Made by a program: the position numbers and the translations under genes
Part shown: piece by piece, positions 26,843 through 36,147 of the stretch
How the letters are laid out: every line of letters starts with the position of its first letter
How positions within the stretch are numbered: the first letter of the stretch is position 1
The notes under the pieces: generated by a model
What the model was told of the DNA's origin: nothing
Seen by the model: the letters and a program-made list of their open reading frames with translations, nothing else
Database searches by the model: none
NCBI RefSeq assembly: GCF_022867865.1
Contig: NZ_JALIEC010000003.1
Span: 636,285-700,284 of the forward strand
Direction of reading: 5' to 3'
DNA length: 64,000 nucleotides
Source: Phaeobacter sp. J2-8
GTDB lineage: Bacteria > Pseudomonadota > Alphaproteobacteria > Rhodobacterales > Rhodobacteraceae

Positions 26843-28021
26843 TCACATGCCCGGCGGCGGGGGCGGGAGGATGGTGAACAATTGCGCCAGCTCCTGCACG
26901 TCCTCGGCCCTGAGCCAGCCATCCTGACCGGCGGTCCAGACATAGGTTTCGCGGGTGATCTCGCCGCTGGTTGCCATACGGCCCAGTTTTGCTTTGGAAA
27001 ACGGACCTTTGGTTTCGCCACCCTCGGCAATGTGCCAGACATGTTCGACCGGCGGCGGGGGCGGCGCGGCGTGTACGGCGGCAGGGGCGTGCTGGACCGG
27101 GACGTGCTGGACGGGGGCGTGCTGGACGGGGGCGTGCTGGGCGGTGGGCTGTGCGCCCCAGGGGCCCTGGTTTCCCGCCATTTGATTGGCCATCGCCATG
27201 CCCATCCCCATGCCAAGGCCCGCGCCCATGCCGCCGCCGCCATTGGGGTTCGCGGCCGCCTTGGTCATTGCTTCGGCGGCGGAATATTGGGTGAATTTCC
27301 CCAGATCCCCCGCCAATCCCATCGAGGTCCGCTTGTCCAGCGCCTCTTCCACCGCAGGCGGTAGCGAGATGTTTTCAATATAGAATTCGGGGATCGACAG
27401 ACCGTAGCCCGCAACAATCTGGCTGATCTCTGCGGCAATCATCTTGCCCAGATCGGCGGTGTTGGCGGCCATGTCCAGAACCGGGATGCCAGAGCCGGCA
27501 ATCACGCGGCTGAATTCCTGCACAATGATGTTGCGGACCTGATAGCTGATCTCGTCCATGGTGAATTCGCCGTCCGTACCGACGATTTCGGTCATGAACA
27601 GCGCCGGGTCCTTGACCCGCACGGTATAGGTGCCAAAGGCGCGAATGCGGGTCGGCCCGAATTCCGGGTCGCGCAGCATGATCGGGTTCTTGGTGCCCCA
27701 TTTCAGGTCGGTGAACCGCGTCGTGTTGACGTAATAGATCTCGGATTTGAAAGGGCTTTTAAAGCCGTGATCCCAGTGCTGCAACGTCGTCATGATCGGC
27801 ATGTTGTTGGTCTCTAGCATATAGAGACCGGGGGTGAAGACATCGGCCAGCTGGCCTTCGTGGACAAACACCGCAGCCTGACCTTCGCGCACCGTCAGCT
27901 TGGCACCATATTTGATCTCGTGGTCTTCGCGTTCAAAGCGCCAGACCATGGTGTCGCGCGTGTCGTCGACCCAATGAATGACGTCGATGAATTCACCGGT
28001 GAGGAAATCGAAAATACCCAT
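26843..28021 (-). CDS. SPFH domain protein with C-terminal GYF_2 domain
   Basis: Predicted membrane-associated scaffold of the stomatin/prohibitin/flotillin superfamily, in the YdjI-type branch (formerly virion core protein-like). Residues ~1-270 carry the SPFH region (MGIFDFLTGEFIDVIHW start, KYGAKLTVREGQAAVFVHEG near 37-56, AFGTYTVRVKDP near 128). A glycine/methionine-rich linker follows, then a short low-complexity HAPVQ repeat (~300-320), and a C-terminal GYF_2 domain (VWHIAEGGETKGPFSKAKLG near 335, with W-x-DGWLRAEDV) that should bind proline-rich partners. No helical membrane anchor is obvious. The 15-bp DNA repeats encoding HAPVQ lie at about 27085-27150. It sits between the DUF2927 lipoprotein and the zinc-ribbon protein. 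Confidence 0.88.
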   Translation of the reverse strand: MGIFDFLTGEFIDVIHWVDDTRDTMVWRFEREDHEIKYGAKLTVREGQAAVFVHEGQLADVFTPGLYMLETNNMPIMTTLQHWDHGFKSPFKSEIYYVNTTRFTDLKWGTKNPIMLRDPEFGPTRIRAFGTYTVRVKDPALFMTEIVGTDGEFTMDEISYQVRNIIVQEFSRVIAGSGIPVLDMAANTADLGKMIAAEISQIVAGYGLSIPEFYIENISLPPAVEEALDKRTSMGLAGDLGKFTQYSAAEAMTKAAANPNGGGGMGAGLGMGMGMAMANQMAGNQGPWGAQPTAQHAPVQHAPVQHVPVQHAPAAVHAAPPPPPVEHVWHIAEGGETKGPFSKAKLGRMATSGEITRETYVWTAGQDGWLRAEDVQELAQLFTILPPPPPGM

Positions 28022-28050
28022 CGGGCGGTCTCCCTTCGTTGTCTTCGCCC

Positions 28051-29008
28051 TTAACTGGGCCCGCCAAGCAATTCGTCGGCGATGATTTCGGCGGTTGGCT
28101 GTGCCTCTTGCCAGGACATGCCAGCCGACAGGCGGCGGTCGTACAGCATCTTGAGCAGCAACTCGTCATGTGTGGTCAGCAGGGCGAATTCGTCGTCGTC
28201 GTTAAAGATTGACGGGCGCGCGCGTGGGCTGTCATTGGCAAGGCCAAGTCCCTGCGCCAATTCCTCGTGCACACAGGATTTCCGCAGCAGAGAGGGGTGC
28301 TCCGAGCGGATCAGCGCGATCGCCTTGGCATATTCATGCCCGCCTGGTTCGCTGGAAAAGGCAATCACCAGACAGTGGATCGACTTGGGCAGGCTGCGAA
28401 AGATGTCGAGGGCGTTTTGGTTGATATTCGGCACAATCTCCTTGATCCGCGCGGGCAGGGCGGCGCTGTCGTCTTCGGACATGAACAGCACGAAGTAATT
28501 CGGATCATTGGAGGAAATGGTGATCGGATGGCCGGTGATCCGGTTCAGCCGCGCAGCATAGCGCGTGACCTCGCCCCGGTCGGTGGCCTGTTGTTCGATT
28601 GGCACGGCGTCGCCGAATTCCACCTGCATGCGGATCGGTTGTTCCCAGCGTTTCAGGCGGCTTTGGCCACCGCGCGCGGCCTGAAGCCCGGCACCGCGCG
28701 CGTATTCATCATAAAACGCGATGCGTTCGAAATTCTCGATCAGCATTCTGCGGCTGAATTGGGTGTCCGGGCCGCCGCCATCGGTGCGCAGCAGCCCCTG
28801 GGCCACAGATTGGCTTTCGACCTGGGTGTAATAGGCCGCAAGCGCCAAACTTTGCGGTGAGGGGCCGAGTGGTTTCGGGGTCGGCTTGACCACAGGTGCG
28901 GGCGCCAGGCCGGTCGGGCGGCACGGGCACCGGATCCACCGGAGCAACACAGGCGGACAGCGCCAAGGCGCTGGCCACCAGACCGGCAATGATCCGCACC
29001 CGCGCCAT
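28051..29008 (-). CDS. DUF2927 domain lipoprotein, frame broken once
   Basis: Predicted lipoprotein of ~318 residues. The true N-terminus is MARVRIIAGLVASALALSAC (lipobox LSAC, cysteine at residue 20), read in one frame. The DUF2927 part is in another frame from PVVKPTPKPLG onwards. One extra base in the GGG run at 28915-28917 (CCC on the coding strand) explains the break. The DUF2927 domain contains an HEELAQGLG segment near residue 240 resembling a metalloprotease HE-x-x motif, followed by FNDDDEFALLTTHDE. It starts 3 bp after TelA and ends 29 bp before SPFH, so it belongs to the stress module. Proteolytic activity is not established. Confidence 0.82.
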
Positions 29009-29011
29009 AGC

Positions 29012-30211
29012 TCAGGCCGCCGGAACGGCGGTGCCGGCGGTGTCGCCCAGCCCGGTTTTGCGTGCCTTGGCCGAGGCCAGCGTGTCGCGCAGTTCCTTTT
29101 CCATCTTCTTCAGTTCGGCCTCTGCGGCTGCACGGCGGGCTTTGCCCTCGTCCGCGATTTGCAGGCTTTCCTCGATGGTGCCAACCAGATCGGCGTTTGC
29201 CTGTTTCACCGCCTCGATGTCGAACACGCCACGTTCCATTTCTTCGCGGATCATCTTGTTGCTGTCGCGCAGGTTCTTGGCATTGGCAGTCAGCAATTCA
29301 TTGGTCAGATCATTGGCGTCACGCACCGCCGCTGCCGCTTCGGCGCTGCGCTGGATCGTCACGGCCTGGGCCAATTGGGTTTCCCACAGCGGCACGGTGT
29401 TGACCAAGGTCGAATTGATCTTGGTCACCAGCGATTTGTCGTTTTCCTGCACCAATCGGATCGAGGGCAGCGATTGCATGGTCACCTGACGGGTGAGTTT
29501 GAGGTCATGAACACGGCGTTCCAGGTCATCGCGTGCGGCACGCAGGTCGCGCAATTCCTGTGCCTCCATCACCTGTTTGTCTTCCGGCGCGGCCTTCACC
29601 TCGGCCTCTTTGGCGGGAATGACCACGGTATCCAGCTCTTTCAGCTTCTCTTCACCGGCAGCGATATAAAGCGCCAGTTCGTCATAGAAGTTGAGCGTCT
29701 TTTCATAGAGCATATCGAGCGATTTGATGTCTTTCAGCAGTTTGTGCTCATGCTCCAGCAGATTGTCGGTCACCCGGTCGATCTGGCCCTGCACCTCTTC
29801 GAAGCGCGCGGTGAATTTGGCAAAGGGCGCGGCGCGGCCCAGAAGCTTTTCCCACCAGCTGCGTTCGCGGCGCACGTCCAGTTCGTTGACCGAAAAGCCG
29901 CGAATGGTGGTGACAATGCTGCGCAGGAAATCGCAGGCCGGGCCGACATCCTTGTTGCGGACATCAGCCAGCATCGCCTGAGAGATTTCCTGGAGCTCGG
30001 CCTGGGCGGCAGAGCCGAAAGCGACGATGGAATTGGTGTCCTCCATGTCGATCTCTTCCATCCGCTGGCGGATTTCGGTGCTGACAGTGGCGTCGGCCTG
30101 ATCCAGGGACACGATCGCAGTCGCATCTACCGGTTCGGGCAGGACAACGGCACTTACTTCTTCAACCAGTGCCAGGGCTTCCTGGGCCTTCTCTCTTACG
30201 TTCTGCGACAT
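29012..30211 (-). CDS. telA: Toxic anion resistance protein (TelA family)
   Basis: Cytoplasmic, largely helical protein of 399 residues of the TelA/KlaA family. The conserved core is visible from about residue 70 (FLRSIVTTIRGFSVNELDVRR), through WWEKLLGRAAPFAKF near 110, to RLVQENDKSLVTKINSTLVN (near 258) and VPLWETQLAQAVTI (near 280). The C-terminus is a charged coiled coil. The family was named for tellurite resistance on plasmids, but chromosomal members mostly lie with XpaC-like and SPFH proteins and probably act in membrane stress. XpaC lies 32 bp upstream and the DUF2927 gene 3 bp downstream. Confidence 0.93.
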   Translation of the reverse strand: MSQNVREKAQEALALVEEVSAVVLPEPVDATAIVSLDQADATVSTEIRQRMEEIDMEDTNSIVAFGSAAQAELQEISQAMLADVRNKDVGPACDFLRSIVTTIRGFSVNELDVRRERSWWEKLLGRAAPFAKFTARFEEVQGQIDRVTDNLLEHEHKLLKDIKSLDMLYEKTLNFYDELALYIAAGEEKLKELDTVVIPAKEAEVKAAPEDKQVMEAQELRDLRAARDDLERRVHDLKLTRQVTMQSLPSIRLVQENDKSLVTKINSTLVNTVPLWETQLAQAVTIQRSAEAAAAVRDANDLTNELLTANAKNLRDSNKMIREEMERGVFDIEAVKQANADLVGTIEESLQIADEGKARRAAAEAELKKMEKELRDTLASAKARKTGLGDTAGTAVPAA

Positions 30212-30243
30212 GGGTCATCCTTCCCCGTTATGACATACCCGGC

Positions 30244-31122
30244 TCAGTCGAGCCGTACACCTTCGCGCTGCAACCTATCGCGCAGCACATCAATTTCCAC
30301 CGTCAGATCACTGTTGCTGTCTTCCAGCAATTTGCGGGTCTTGGCGATGTAATTCTCTTCCAGATCGGTCAGCAGCATCAGGTAATCTGACTTTGCCGCG
30401 CTATCCCGGTTGCGGGCATAGATGTCGGCAAATTTGATTGTCGCATCCCGCGCGCCCATCAAATAGACGCCAAGGAACTTGCGCGAGGCGGTCAGATCAC
30501 GCGGATCTTCCTCGACCGTGCGCAACATTTCGCGCACCGATTGCTGAAACCGTTCGACGCGGGCCTCCATCCGTGGATCCTGGGCGCGGCGAATGGCGGA
30601 TTTCATTGCGTCCAGGTGGGCCTCGGCCTCGTCGATGACGCGGGCCACACGATCCTGTTGGAACTCGTCCACACCTTCCAGTGACTTGTTGCGCAGCGGG
30701 TCGGGGCCAAATGCGGTCATATGCAGCGCCGCGCCGATCACACCATAAAGCGCCGCCGCCGCAAGGCCGGTGTCCTGTGACAAACCCGCCAAAACAGTGC
30801 CGCCGCCGATCAGAAGCGATCCGATGATCTTGCGCGGCAGGGCAGGGCGGCGCGCCACCTTGCGCGAATGATAGGCCGATTCGGCTTTTAACCCCTCTCG
30901 GGTCAACCAGGCCGCCAAGGTCCAAGTCCCGGCCCCGGCAAGCCCAAGCGCCAGCGATTCCGGCCCGGACCCGAAGGACATGAAGGCCAGGATCACACCG
31001 GGCACAAACAACAGGTTCGACCGCGCGCCGGTGGGGGACACCGTCACCTTCAGCGGGCGGGCATCGTAATCGCGGTCATTCTTGCCAGCGGGGCTAAAGG
31101 TGCCGCCAAATCTCTGCGCCAT
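30244..31122 (-). CDS. XpaC-like (5-bromo-4-chloroindolyl phosphate hydrolysis) family protein
   Basis: Membrane protein of 292 residues. The N-terminal part has hydrophobic segments (NLLFVPGVILAFMSFG and LALGLAGAGTWTLAAW near 35-75; IIGSLLIGGGTVLAGLS and AAALYGVIGAALHMTAFG near 105-145). The C-terminal half is an amphipathic, charged helical region characteristic of XpaC proteins. The indolyl-phosphate name comes from a Bacillus phenotype and does not define activity. XpaC and TelA genes are widely paired, and here they are adjacent. The start codon overlaps the stop of the small membrane protein upstream (TAATG). Confidence 0.85.
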   Translation of the reverse strand: MAQRFGGTFSPAGKNDRDYDARPLKVTVSPTGARSNLLFVPGVILAFMSFGSGPESLALGLAGAGTWTLAAWLTREGLKAESAYHSRKVARRPALPRKIIGSLLIGGGTVLAGLSQDTGLAAAALYGVIGAALHMTAFGPDPLRNKSLEGVDEFQQDRVARVIDEAEAHLDAMKSAIRRAQDPRMEARVERFQQSVREMLRTVEEDPRDLTASRKFLGVYLMGARDATIKFADIYARNRDSAAKSDYLMLLTDLEENYIAKTRKLLEDSNSDLTVEIDVLRDRLQREGVRLD

Positions 31123-31310
31123 TACTCTGCCCCCAGCCAGCCGGTTGCCACGCCGGTCATCATCGCAAACAGGCAGATATAGGCCACTTTCTGAACCCCG
31201 TTCAGCTTGCCCGAACGGGCGTTGTCGCCGGTGGACCAGACCGCCACCGCAATCGCCCCAACCGTGACCACAACCGCAGCCAGCACCAACAGCATGACAA
31301 ACCGGATCAT
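31122..31310 (-). CDS. Small two-helix membrane protein in the TelA module
   Basis: A 62-residue protein of unknown function. It has an N-terminal helix (VMLLVLAAVVVTVGAIAVAV, residues ~5-24) and a second hydrophobic stretch (AYICLFAMMTGVATGWLGA, ~43-61) joined by a short basic linker. It overlaps the XpaC-like start by one base (TAATG), which supports it being real and co-translated. I do not recognise a family. Confidence 0.65.
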   Translation of the reverse strand: MIRFVMLLVLAAVVVTVGAIAVAVWSTGDNARSGKLNGVQKVAYICLFAMMTGVATGWLGAE

Positions 31311-31362
31311 GCGATCCCCCTCTCGCTTACGCGTTCAAGATAGGTGATGTGCCCTGTCATCG

Positions 31363-32181
31363 CTAGTGCCGAGCTGTGGTGCGGCGTTCGGAATTCAATT
31401 TGCGGGTGTAGCCCGATTGAATGATTTCGACCGCAAACAGCACCACAACCGAGAAATAGAATGTGGTCTTGGACATCGGGATGACTTCGTAGCCAAACAG
31501 CTTCAGCGCCAGCGTATCGTCATGCATGGCATGGGCGGCGGCCTGACCGGCCTCGCCCAGCAGGACAACACCGACGATCAACAGGATGAACAGGCCGAGA
31601 ACCTCGTACATGCGGTTTTTCTCAAGAAACCGCGTGACCCCATCCGCCAGCAGCAGCATGGCCAGCCCGGACAGGATGATCGCAGTGGCCAGCACGATAA
31701 AGACATCCGTGATCGCAATCGCCGACAGCACCGAATCAAAGGAAAAGATCAGGTTCATCAACACAATCATCGCAATCACCTGAGCGGCGGATTTGCCGGA
31801 TTTGCCTTCAACATCGGTATGCAGATCCTCAATCGACAGCATGTGGCCGATTTCCTTGACCGCGGTATAGATGATGAACACGCCGCCGATGATGAACACC
31901 AGCGTGGCAAAATTGATCCCGCCGGTCAGCACGCCTTCCCAATTGGCGATCCAGAAGGGTTCCGACAGCGCATCAATCAGCCGGATCATGACGAACAACA
32001 GCACCACCCGTAGGGCGACCGCAATGATAATGCCCCAATACCGCACCGCTTTCTGGTGCGCGACGGGCGCGCGTTGGCTCTCGATAGAGATATAGAGCAG
32101 GTTGTCGAACCCCAGCACCGCCTGCAAAAAGCACAGCATTACCAGATTGCCCAGGTTTTCGATGGTCAGAAGATCGGCCAT
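31363..32181 (-). CDS. TerC family integral membrane protein
   Basis: Polytopic membrane protein of 272 residues with about seven hydrophobic segments. It carries the TerC hallmarks: LQAVLGFDNLLYIS near residue 20 and the second acidic motif NLIFSFDSVLSAIA near 145, whose aspartates lie in membrane helices. TerC/Alx/YceF-type proteins have been implicated in metal (manganese) export and tellurite resistance. It is upstream of, and in the same direction as, the small protein/XpaC/TelA genes (52 bp gap), so co-expression is plausible. A single-domain protein without a CBS/CorC tail. Confidence 0.92.
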   Translation of the reverse strand: MADLLTIENLGNLVMLCFLQAVLGFDNLLYISIESQRAPVAHQKAVRYWGIIIAVALRVVLLFVMIRLIDALSEPFWIANWEGVLTGGINFATLVFIIGGVFIIYTAVKEIGHMLSIEDLHTDVEGKSGKSAAQVIAMIVLMNLIFSFDSVLSAIAITDVFIVLATAIILSGLAMLLLADGVTRFLEKNRMYEVLGLFILLIVGVVLLGEAGQAAAHAMHDDTLALKLFGYEVIPMSKTTFYFSVVVLFAVEIIQSGYTRKLNSERRTTARH

Positions 32182-32277
32182 GTTCCTGAAATCCCCTTAA
32201 AAATAACGTTGCCTCTGCATAGCGCAGATGTTCATGAAAAAACAACGACAGGCAGGGGGAAAATGCCGGTGGCGACC

Positions 32278-33062
32278 TCAACTATTGCGGTTGCGGCGGG
32301 TGCGCTGAGGTTTTGGGCGATCTGGCTGCGCGCCTTCCAATCCCAATTGGTCCCGCATCACGCGGCGGCGCACTTCTTCGACCTCGCCGGGTTTGAGCTG
32401 ACCCAACTGGAACGGACCGTAAGAGATTCGGATCAGGCGGTTCACGCTGAGGCCCAGGCTTTCCATCGCGCGGCGGATTTCGCGGTTCTTGCCTTCACGC
32501 AGCCCCACGGTCAGCCAGGCATTGGCGCCCTGTTGGCGGTCCAACGTGACAATCATCGGCAGATAATCGGTGCCATCCACATGGGTGCCCTTGCGCAGGG
32601 GTTCCAGCATGGCGTCGCTGGGCCAGGCCTTTGATCCGCACGCGGTAGCGGCGCAACCAACCGGTCGAGGGCAGTTCCATCCGGCGCTTGATGCCGCCGT
32701 CATTGGTCAGCAGCAACAAACCTTCGGAGTTGAGGTCAAGCCGCCCGACGCTCATCACGCGTGGCATCTCTTCGGGCAGTTCGTCGAAGATGGTCGCACG
32801 GCCCTGTTCGTCCTTGTGGGTTGTCACCGCCGGCAGGCTTGTGATACAGCCAAAGCCGTTCCGGTTCCGGCGCATCCAGTGGCTTGCCGTCGACCGCGAT
32901 CTTGTCGGCATCGGTGACATTCAATGCGGCGCGTTCGATCACCTTGCCATTGACGCTGATGCGCCCGGCTTCGATCATGCGTTCCGCTTCGCGCCGCGAG
33001 GCAACACCGGCGCGGGCAAGGACTTTGGCGATACGGTCGCCTTCTGGAGTTTTCTGAGCCAT
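32278..33062 (-). CDS. rluB: Ribosomal large-subunit pseudouridine synthase (RluB-like), frame broken twice
   Basis: Predicted 23S rRNA pseudouridine synthase of the RsuA/RluB branch, ~260 residues after repair. The N-terminal S4 domain (RIAKVLARAGVASRREAERM) is followed by the catalytic domain with the essential aspartate in [18 protein letters not shown]. Next come RRYRVRIKG and GKNREIRRAMESLGLSVNRL. Two breaks separate these parts: near 32829-32833 (HKPAG joins VTTHKDEQGR; loss of two bases fits the canonical KPAGLVTTHKD best) and near 32631 (RIKG joins PSDAMLEPLRKG; one extra base). I chose the start MAQKTPEGDR at 33062. The gene is divergent from tadA. The conserved residues on both sides argue for sequencing error rather than decay. 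Confidence 0.85.
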
Positions 33063-33114
33063 GCCGCCAGCCTTAGAGCGTTGCAGATTGCCGTGCAAGC
33101 GGGCATGACAGGCC

Positions 33115-33564
33115 ATGGTTTTTCGATCTCACATGGAGGCCGCCCTGAGCGAGGCACGCGCAGCGGCGGAACGCGGCGAAGTGCCGGTGGGCGCGGTGGT
33201 GGTCGCGCCCACCGGCGCGGTCGTGGCGCGGGCGGGCAATCGCACCCGCGAATTGTCTGATCCCACCGCCCATGCCGAGGTGCTGGCGATCCGGGCCGCC
33301 TGTGCGGCACTGGGGTCTGAACGTCTGGTCGGGCATGATCTTTATGTCACGTTGGAGCCTTGTGCGATCTGTGCGGGCACCATCGCGGCGGCGCGGATTG
33401 CGCGGCTTTATTTTGGGGCATCTGATCCGAAATCCGGGGGTGTGGCCCATGGCGCGCGGGTGTTTAGCCATGCGCAGGCGCATCACCAGCCGGAGATCTA
33501 TGACGGCATCGGCGCGGATACAGCAGAGGCGCTGTTGAAATCATTCTTTGCGGGGCGGCGATGA
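33115..33564 (+). CDS. tadA: tRNA-specific adenosine deaminase
   Basis: Zinc-dependent deaminase converting A34 to inosine in tRNA-Arg(ACG). The 149-residue protein shows the cytidine-deaminase-fold signatures [10 protein letters not shown] (zinc histidine and proton-shuttle glutamate, residues ~53-62) and PCAICAGTI (two zinc cysteines, ~82-90). The N-terminal [21 protein letters not shown] stretch (in two parts) is typical. The start at 33115 is used; an internal ATG at 33133 is possible. It overlaps the next pseudouridine synthase gene by 4 bp, forming a small RNA-modification unit. Confidence 0.95.
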   Translation: MVFRSHMEAALSEARAAAERGEVPVGAVVVAPTGAVVARAGNRTRELSDPTAHAEVLAIRAACAALGSERLVGHDLYVTLEPCAICAGTIAAARIARLYFGASDPKSGGVAHGARVFSHAQAHHQPEIYDGIGADTAEALLKSFFAGRR

Positions 33565-34109
33565 CGCGATTGATTCTGTTTCACAAACCCTTTGGGGTGC
33601 TCAGTCAATTCACCGACAAAGGCACCGAAGGGTCCACCCGCCCGACATTGTCGGCCTATATCGACGTGCCCAAGGTTTATGCCGCCGGGCGGCTCGATCG
33701 CGACAGCGAGGGGTTGTTGCTGTTGACCGATGATGGGCGTTTGCAGCATCGCATTGCCCATCCCAATGCCAAACAGCCCAAAACCTATTGGGTGCAGGTC
33801 GAGGGGATCCCGGATGAGCCTGCTTTGGACGCGCTGCGCAAGGGCGTGACGTTGAAAGATGGCCGCACAAGACCGGCCAAGATCCGGCGGATGGACGAAC
33901 CCCGCCCGCTGTTTCCGCGCGACCCGCCGGTGCGGTTTCGCAAATCGGTGCCTGATTGCTGGTTGGAGATGACAATCACCGAAGGTCGCAATCGTCAGGT
34001 GCGGCGCATGACGGCGCATGTGGGGTATCCGACGTTGCGGTTGATCCGGGCGCAGATCGGGGAATGGCATCTGGGGGGATTGCGCCCCGGGGAATGGCGC
34101 GACGGTTGA
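33561..34109 (+). CDS. Pseudouridine synthase, RluE/RsuA family
   Basis: A compact 182-residue rRNA pseudouridine synthase lacking the S4 domain, as in RluE, which modifies 23S rRNA. The catalytic motif is [19 protein letters not shown] (residues ~42-60). It is followed by [12 protein letters not shown] and the C-terminal [20 protein letters not shown] (in two parts). The opening [20 protein letters not shown] is characteristic of RluE. It overlaps tadA by 4 bp. A structured repeat element follows immediately. Confidence 0.92.
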   Translation: MTRLILFHKPFGVLSQFTDKGTEGSTRPTLSAYIDVPKVYAAGRLDRDSEGLLLLTDDGRLQHRIAHPNAKQPKTYWVQVEGIPDEPALDALRKGVTLKDGRTRPAKIRRMDEPRPLFPRDPPVRFRKSVPDCWLEMTITEGRNRQVRRMTAHVGYPTLRLIRAQIGEWHLGGLRPGEWRDG

Positions 34110-34118
34110 TCTTTGGTG

Positions 34119-34196
34119 TCGTCGCGCCACGGCGCGCCGACAGGGCGGGGGGCGTTGCCCCCCGCACCCCCCAGGATATTTGGAAACAGAAGAAGG
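34119..34196. repeat. Roseobacter-type 3'-end element, copy 1
   Basis: Located between the convergent RluE-like and AEC genes. Order: CGTCGCGCC...GCGCGCCGACAGG, then a GC hairpin (GCGGGGGG-CGTT-GCCCCCCGC, 34145-34164), then CCCCCCAGGATATTT and AACAGAAGAAGG. It abuts the AEC stop codon. The same order of blocks recurs, inverted, at 54500-54575 and in reduced form at 46154-46210. Confidence 0.75.
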
Positions 34197-35106
34197 TCAG
34201 GCGAGCCAGGCCATGGAAAACAGTGTCAGAATGCTGGTGTAGACCACGACCTGGGCAATTGCATCGGTGCGCACCCCATGGAGGAGCGCCAGCGAAAACG
34301 CCATTGCCCCGGCCGGGCCTGCGGCCCCCAACAGGAACAGCGCATATGCCGGATCATTGCCGGTGATCAGCCAGAGGCCGCCGCCGACCGCGATTGGAAA
34401 TACCGCCAGTTTGATCAGGGTGAAGCTCGCCACCGTTCGGTCAACGCGGAATGGTGTGCTGGACAGGACCACCCCAAGCGCAAACAGGGCCAGGGGGGCG
34501 GCTGCCGCACCATTGAAATCAAGGAAGGTTTCTATTGGCCCCGGAATGGCGAAATCGCTGAGGCCAAAGGGAATGCCAAGCAGAATGGCGATCAACATCG
34601 GCGTGCGCGCCACGGTGCGAAACACCGTGCCCGGTGACACCCGGCCATATTCCATCAATTGCAGTGCAATCATCGCCCCGGCAAAGGTGACGATGGCATC
34701 CAGCGTGATCAGCGTGGTGACCGGCAAGACATTTTCGCGGCCATAGAGCAGCACGGAAATCGGCAGGACATACAGGGCATTGTTGGCGAAGATGCCGGAA
34801 AACGCCAGCAGCACCGATTTCACGTGCGCCGCGTTTGAACACCCGGTAGGCCAACCAGAACCCGAACCCATAGACCACGAATTCCGCCGCGAGGTAGATC
34901 AATGTCGGCACGGGCGCGAAATCGCGGATCGGGGCGCGGGCAATCACGCCAAACAGCATCAGCGGCAGAAAGACCGACATTGCGATGCGGTTGACCAATC
35001 GCGCGTCGTCTTCGCTGACCACGCCCATTCGTCCCATGACAAAGCCAAGCGCCATGATGGCAAACACCGGCAGGATCGGGTCCTGAAGGACGGCCAGGGT
35101 TTGCAT
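34197..35106 (-). CDS. AEC family transporter (auxin efflux carrier-like), frame broken once
   Basis: Inner-membrane permease of about 302 residues after repair, with roughly ten hydrophobic segments in the AEC/MdcF-type two-bundle arrangement. N-terminal part: MQTLAVLQDPILPVFAIMALG. C-terminal part: FSGIFANNALYVLPISVLLYG (in two parts) and onwards. One extra A in the TTT/AAA run at 34818-34820 breaks the frame; removing it gives FKRGARESVLLAFSGIF, a good family match. AEC carriers export or import small organic acids; the substrate is unknown. It ends next to the repeat element and starts 6 bp after the hemF stop. Confidence 0.85.
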
Positions 35107-35112
35107 GTGGTC

Positions 35113-36000
35113 CTAGACCCACTTGGCCATGGGCGGCAGAGACATCAGCACCGCATTGGCGTCATGCCCTGTGGTCAGGCCGAATTTGGTGCCGCGATCA
35201 TAGACAAGGTTGTATTCGGCATAGAGCCCGCGATGGATCAGCTGGGTGTCCTTGTCGCCATCGTTGAACGCCATCACACGGCGCTTTTCCACCAGCGGCA
35301 GAAAGGCGGGCAGGAAGGCGCGGCCAATATCCTGGGTCAGGGCGAAATCCGCCGCCCAGTTGCCGGTGTTGCGGTCATCCATGAAGATGCCGCCAACCCC
35401 GCGTGCCCGACCGCGGTGCGGGATATAGAAATAGTCATCCGCCCAGGCCTTGAGCCGGGGATATTCTTCGATCCCATGCGGATCGAGATGGGCCTTTTGC
35501 ACCGCATGAAAATGCGCGGTATCCGCGTCATATTCGATACAGGGGTTCAGATCCGATCCGCCGCCGAACCACCAGCCATGCGGGGTCCAGAACATGCGGG
35601 TGTTCATGTGCACGGCCGGCACATGCGGGTTGCGCATATGGGCGACCAACGAGATGCCCGAAGCCCAGAAGCGTGGGTCTTCTTTCATGCCCGCCAGCCC
35701 CTTGCGCGCGGCCATTGCGTTTTGCGCCGCTTCGCCAAGCTGGCCATAGACGGTCGAGATATTGACCCCGACCTTTTCGAACACCCGACCGCCCCGCATG
35801 ACGCTCATCAACCCGCCACCGGCGTCCGATCCATCATCAGAGCTGCGTTTGGTTTCACTGACCTCGAATTGACCGGGGGCCATATCCGCGAAGGGGCCGG
35901 TGTCATGGCTGGCCTCCAGCGCTTCGAAGGCCGCAACAATGTTGTCGCGCAGGTCGCGGAACCAGGAGGAGGCCGTCTGTTTTTCTGTTGTGAAATCCAT
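35113..36000 (-). CDS. hemF: Oxygen-dependent coproporphyrinogen III oxidase
   Basis: Catalyses the O2-dependent oxidative decarboxylation of coproporphyrinogen III to protoporphyrinogen IX in haem and bacteriochlorophyll synthesis. The ~295-residue protein contains the family signatures: VGVNISTVYG near 77, ISLVAHMRNPHVPAVHMNTRM (in two parts) near 120, WWFGGGSDLNP near 147, and YIPHRGRARGVGGIFMDD near 195-212, with LIHRGLYAEYNLVYDRGTKFG (in two parts) near 257. I chose the ATG at 36000 (MDFTTEKQ), with AAAGGAG some 12 bases upstream. Length is normal. Confidence 0.97.
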   Translation of the reverse strand: MDFTTEKQTASSWFRDLRDNIVAAFEALEASHDTGPFADMAPGQFEVSETKRSSDDGSDAGGGLMSVMRGGRVFEKVGVNISTVYGQLGEAAQNAMAARKGLAGMKEDPRFWASGISLVAHMRNPHVPAVHMNTRMFWTPHGWWFGGGSDLNPCIEYDADTAHFHAVQKAHLDPHGIEEYPRLKAWADDYFYIPHRGRARGVGGIFMDDRNTGNWAADFALTQDIGRAFLPAFLPLVEKRRVMAFNDGDKDTQLIHRGLYAEYNLVYDRGTKFGLTTGHDANAVLMSLPPMAKWV

Positions 36001-36147
36001 GGATATGACCCGTCTCCTTTGTGGGTATCGCGGCAAGGGTTCTTTGCCTGCCTGCGCGGCAAAGCGCAACCATCTGCGCGCGCCGGTTTTCCGGGCGGCT
36101 TGCCCGAGTTCCTGACCTGCGTTTCTGATCTGCGTTTTTGTCTGTGG

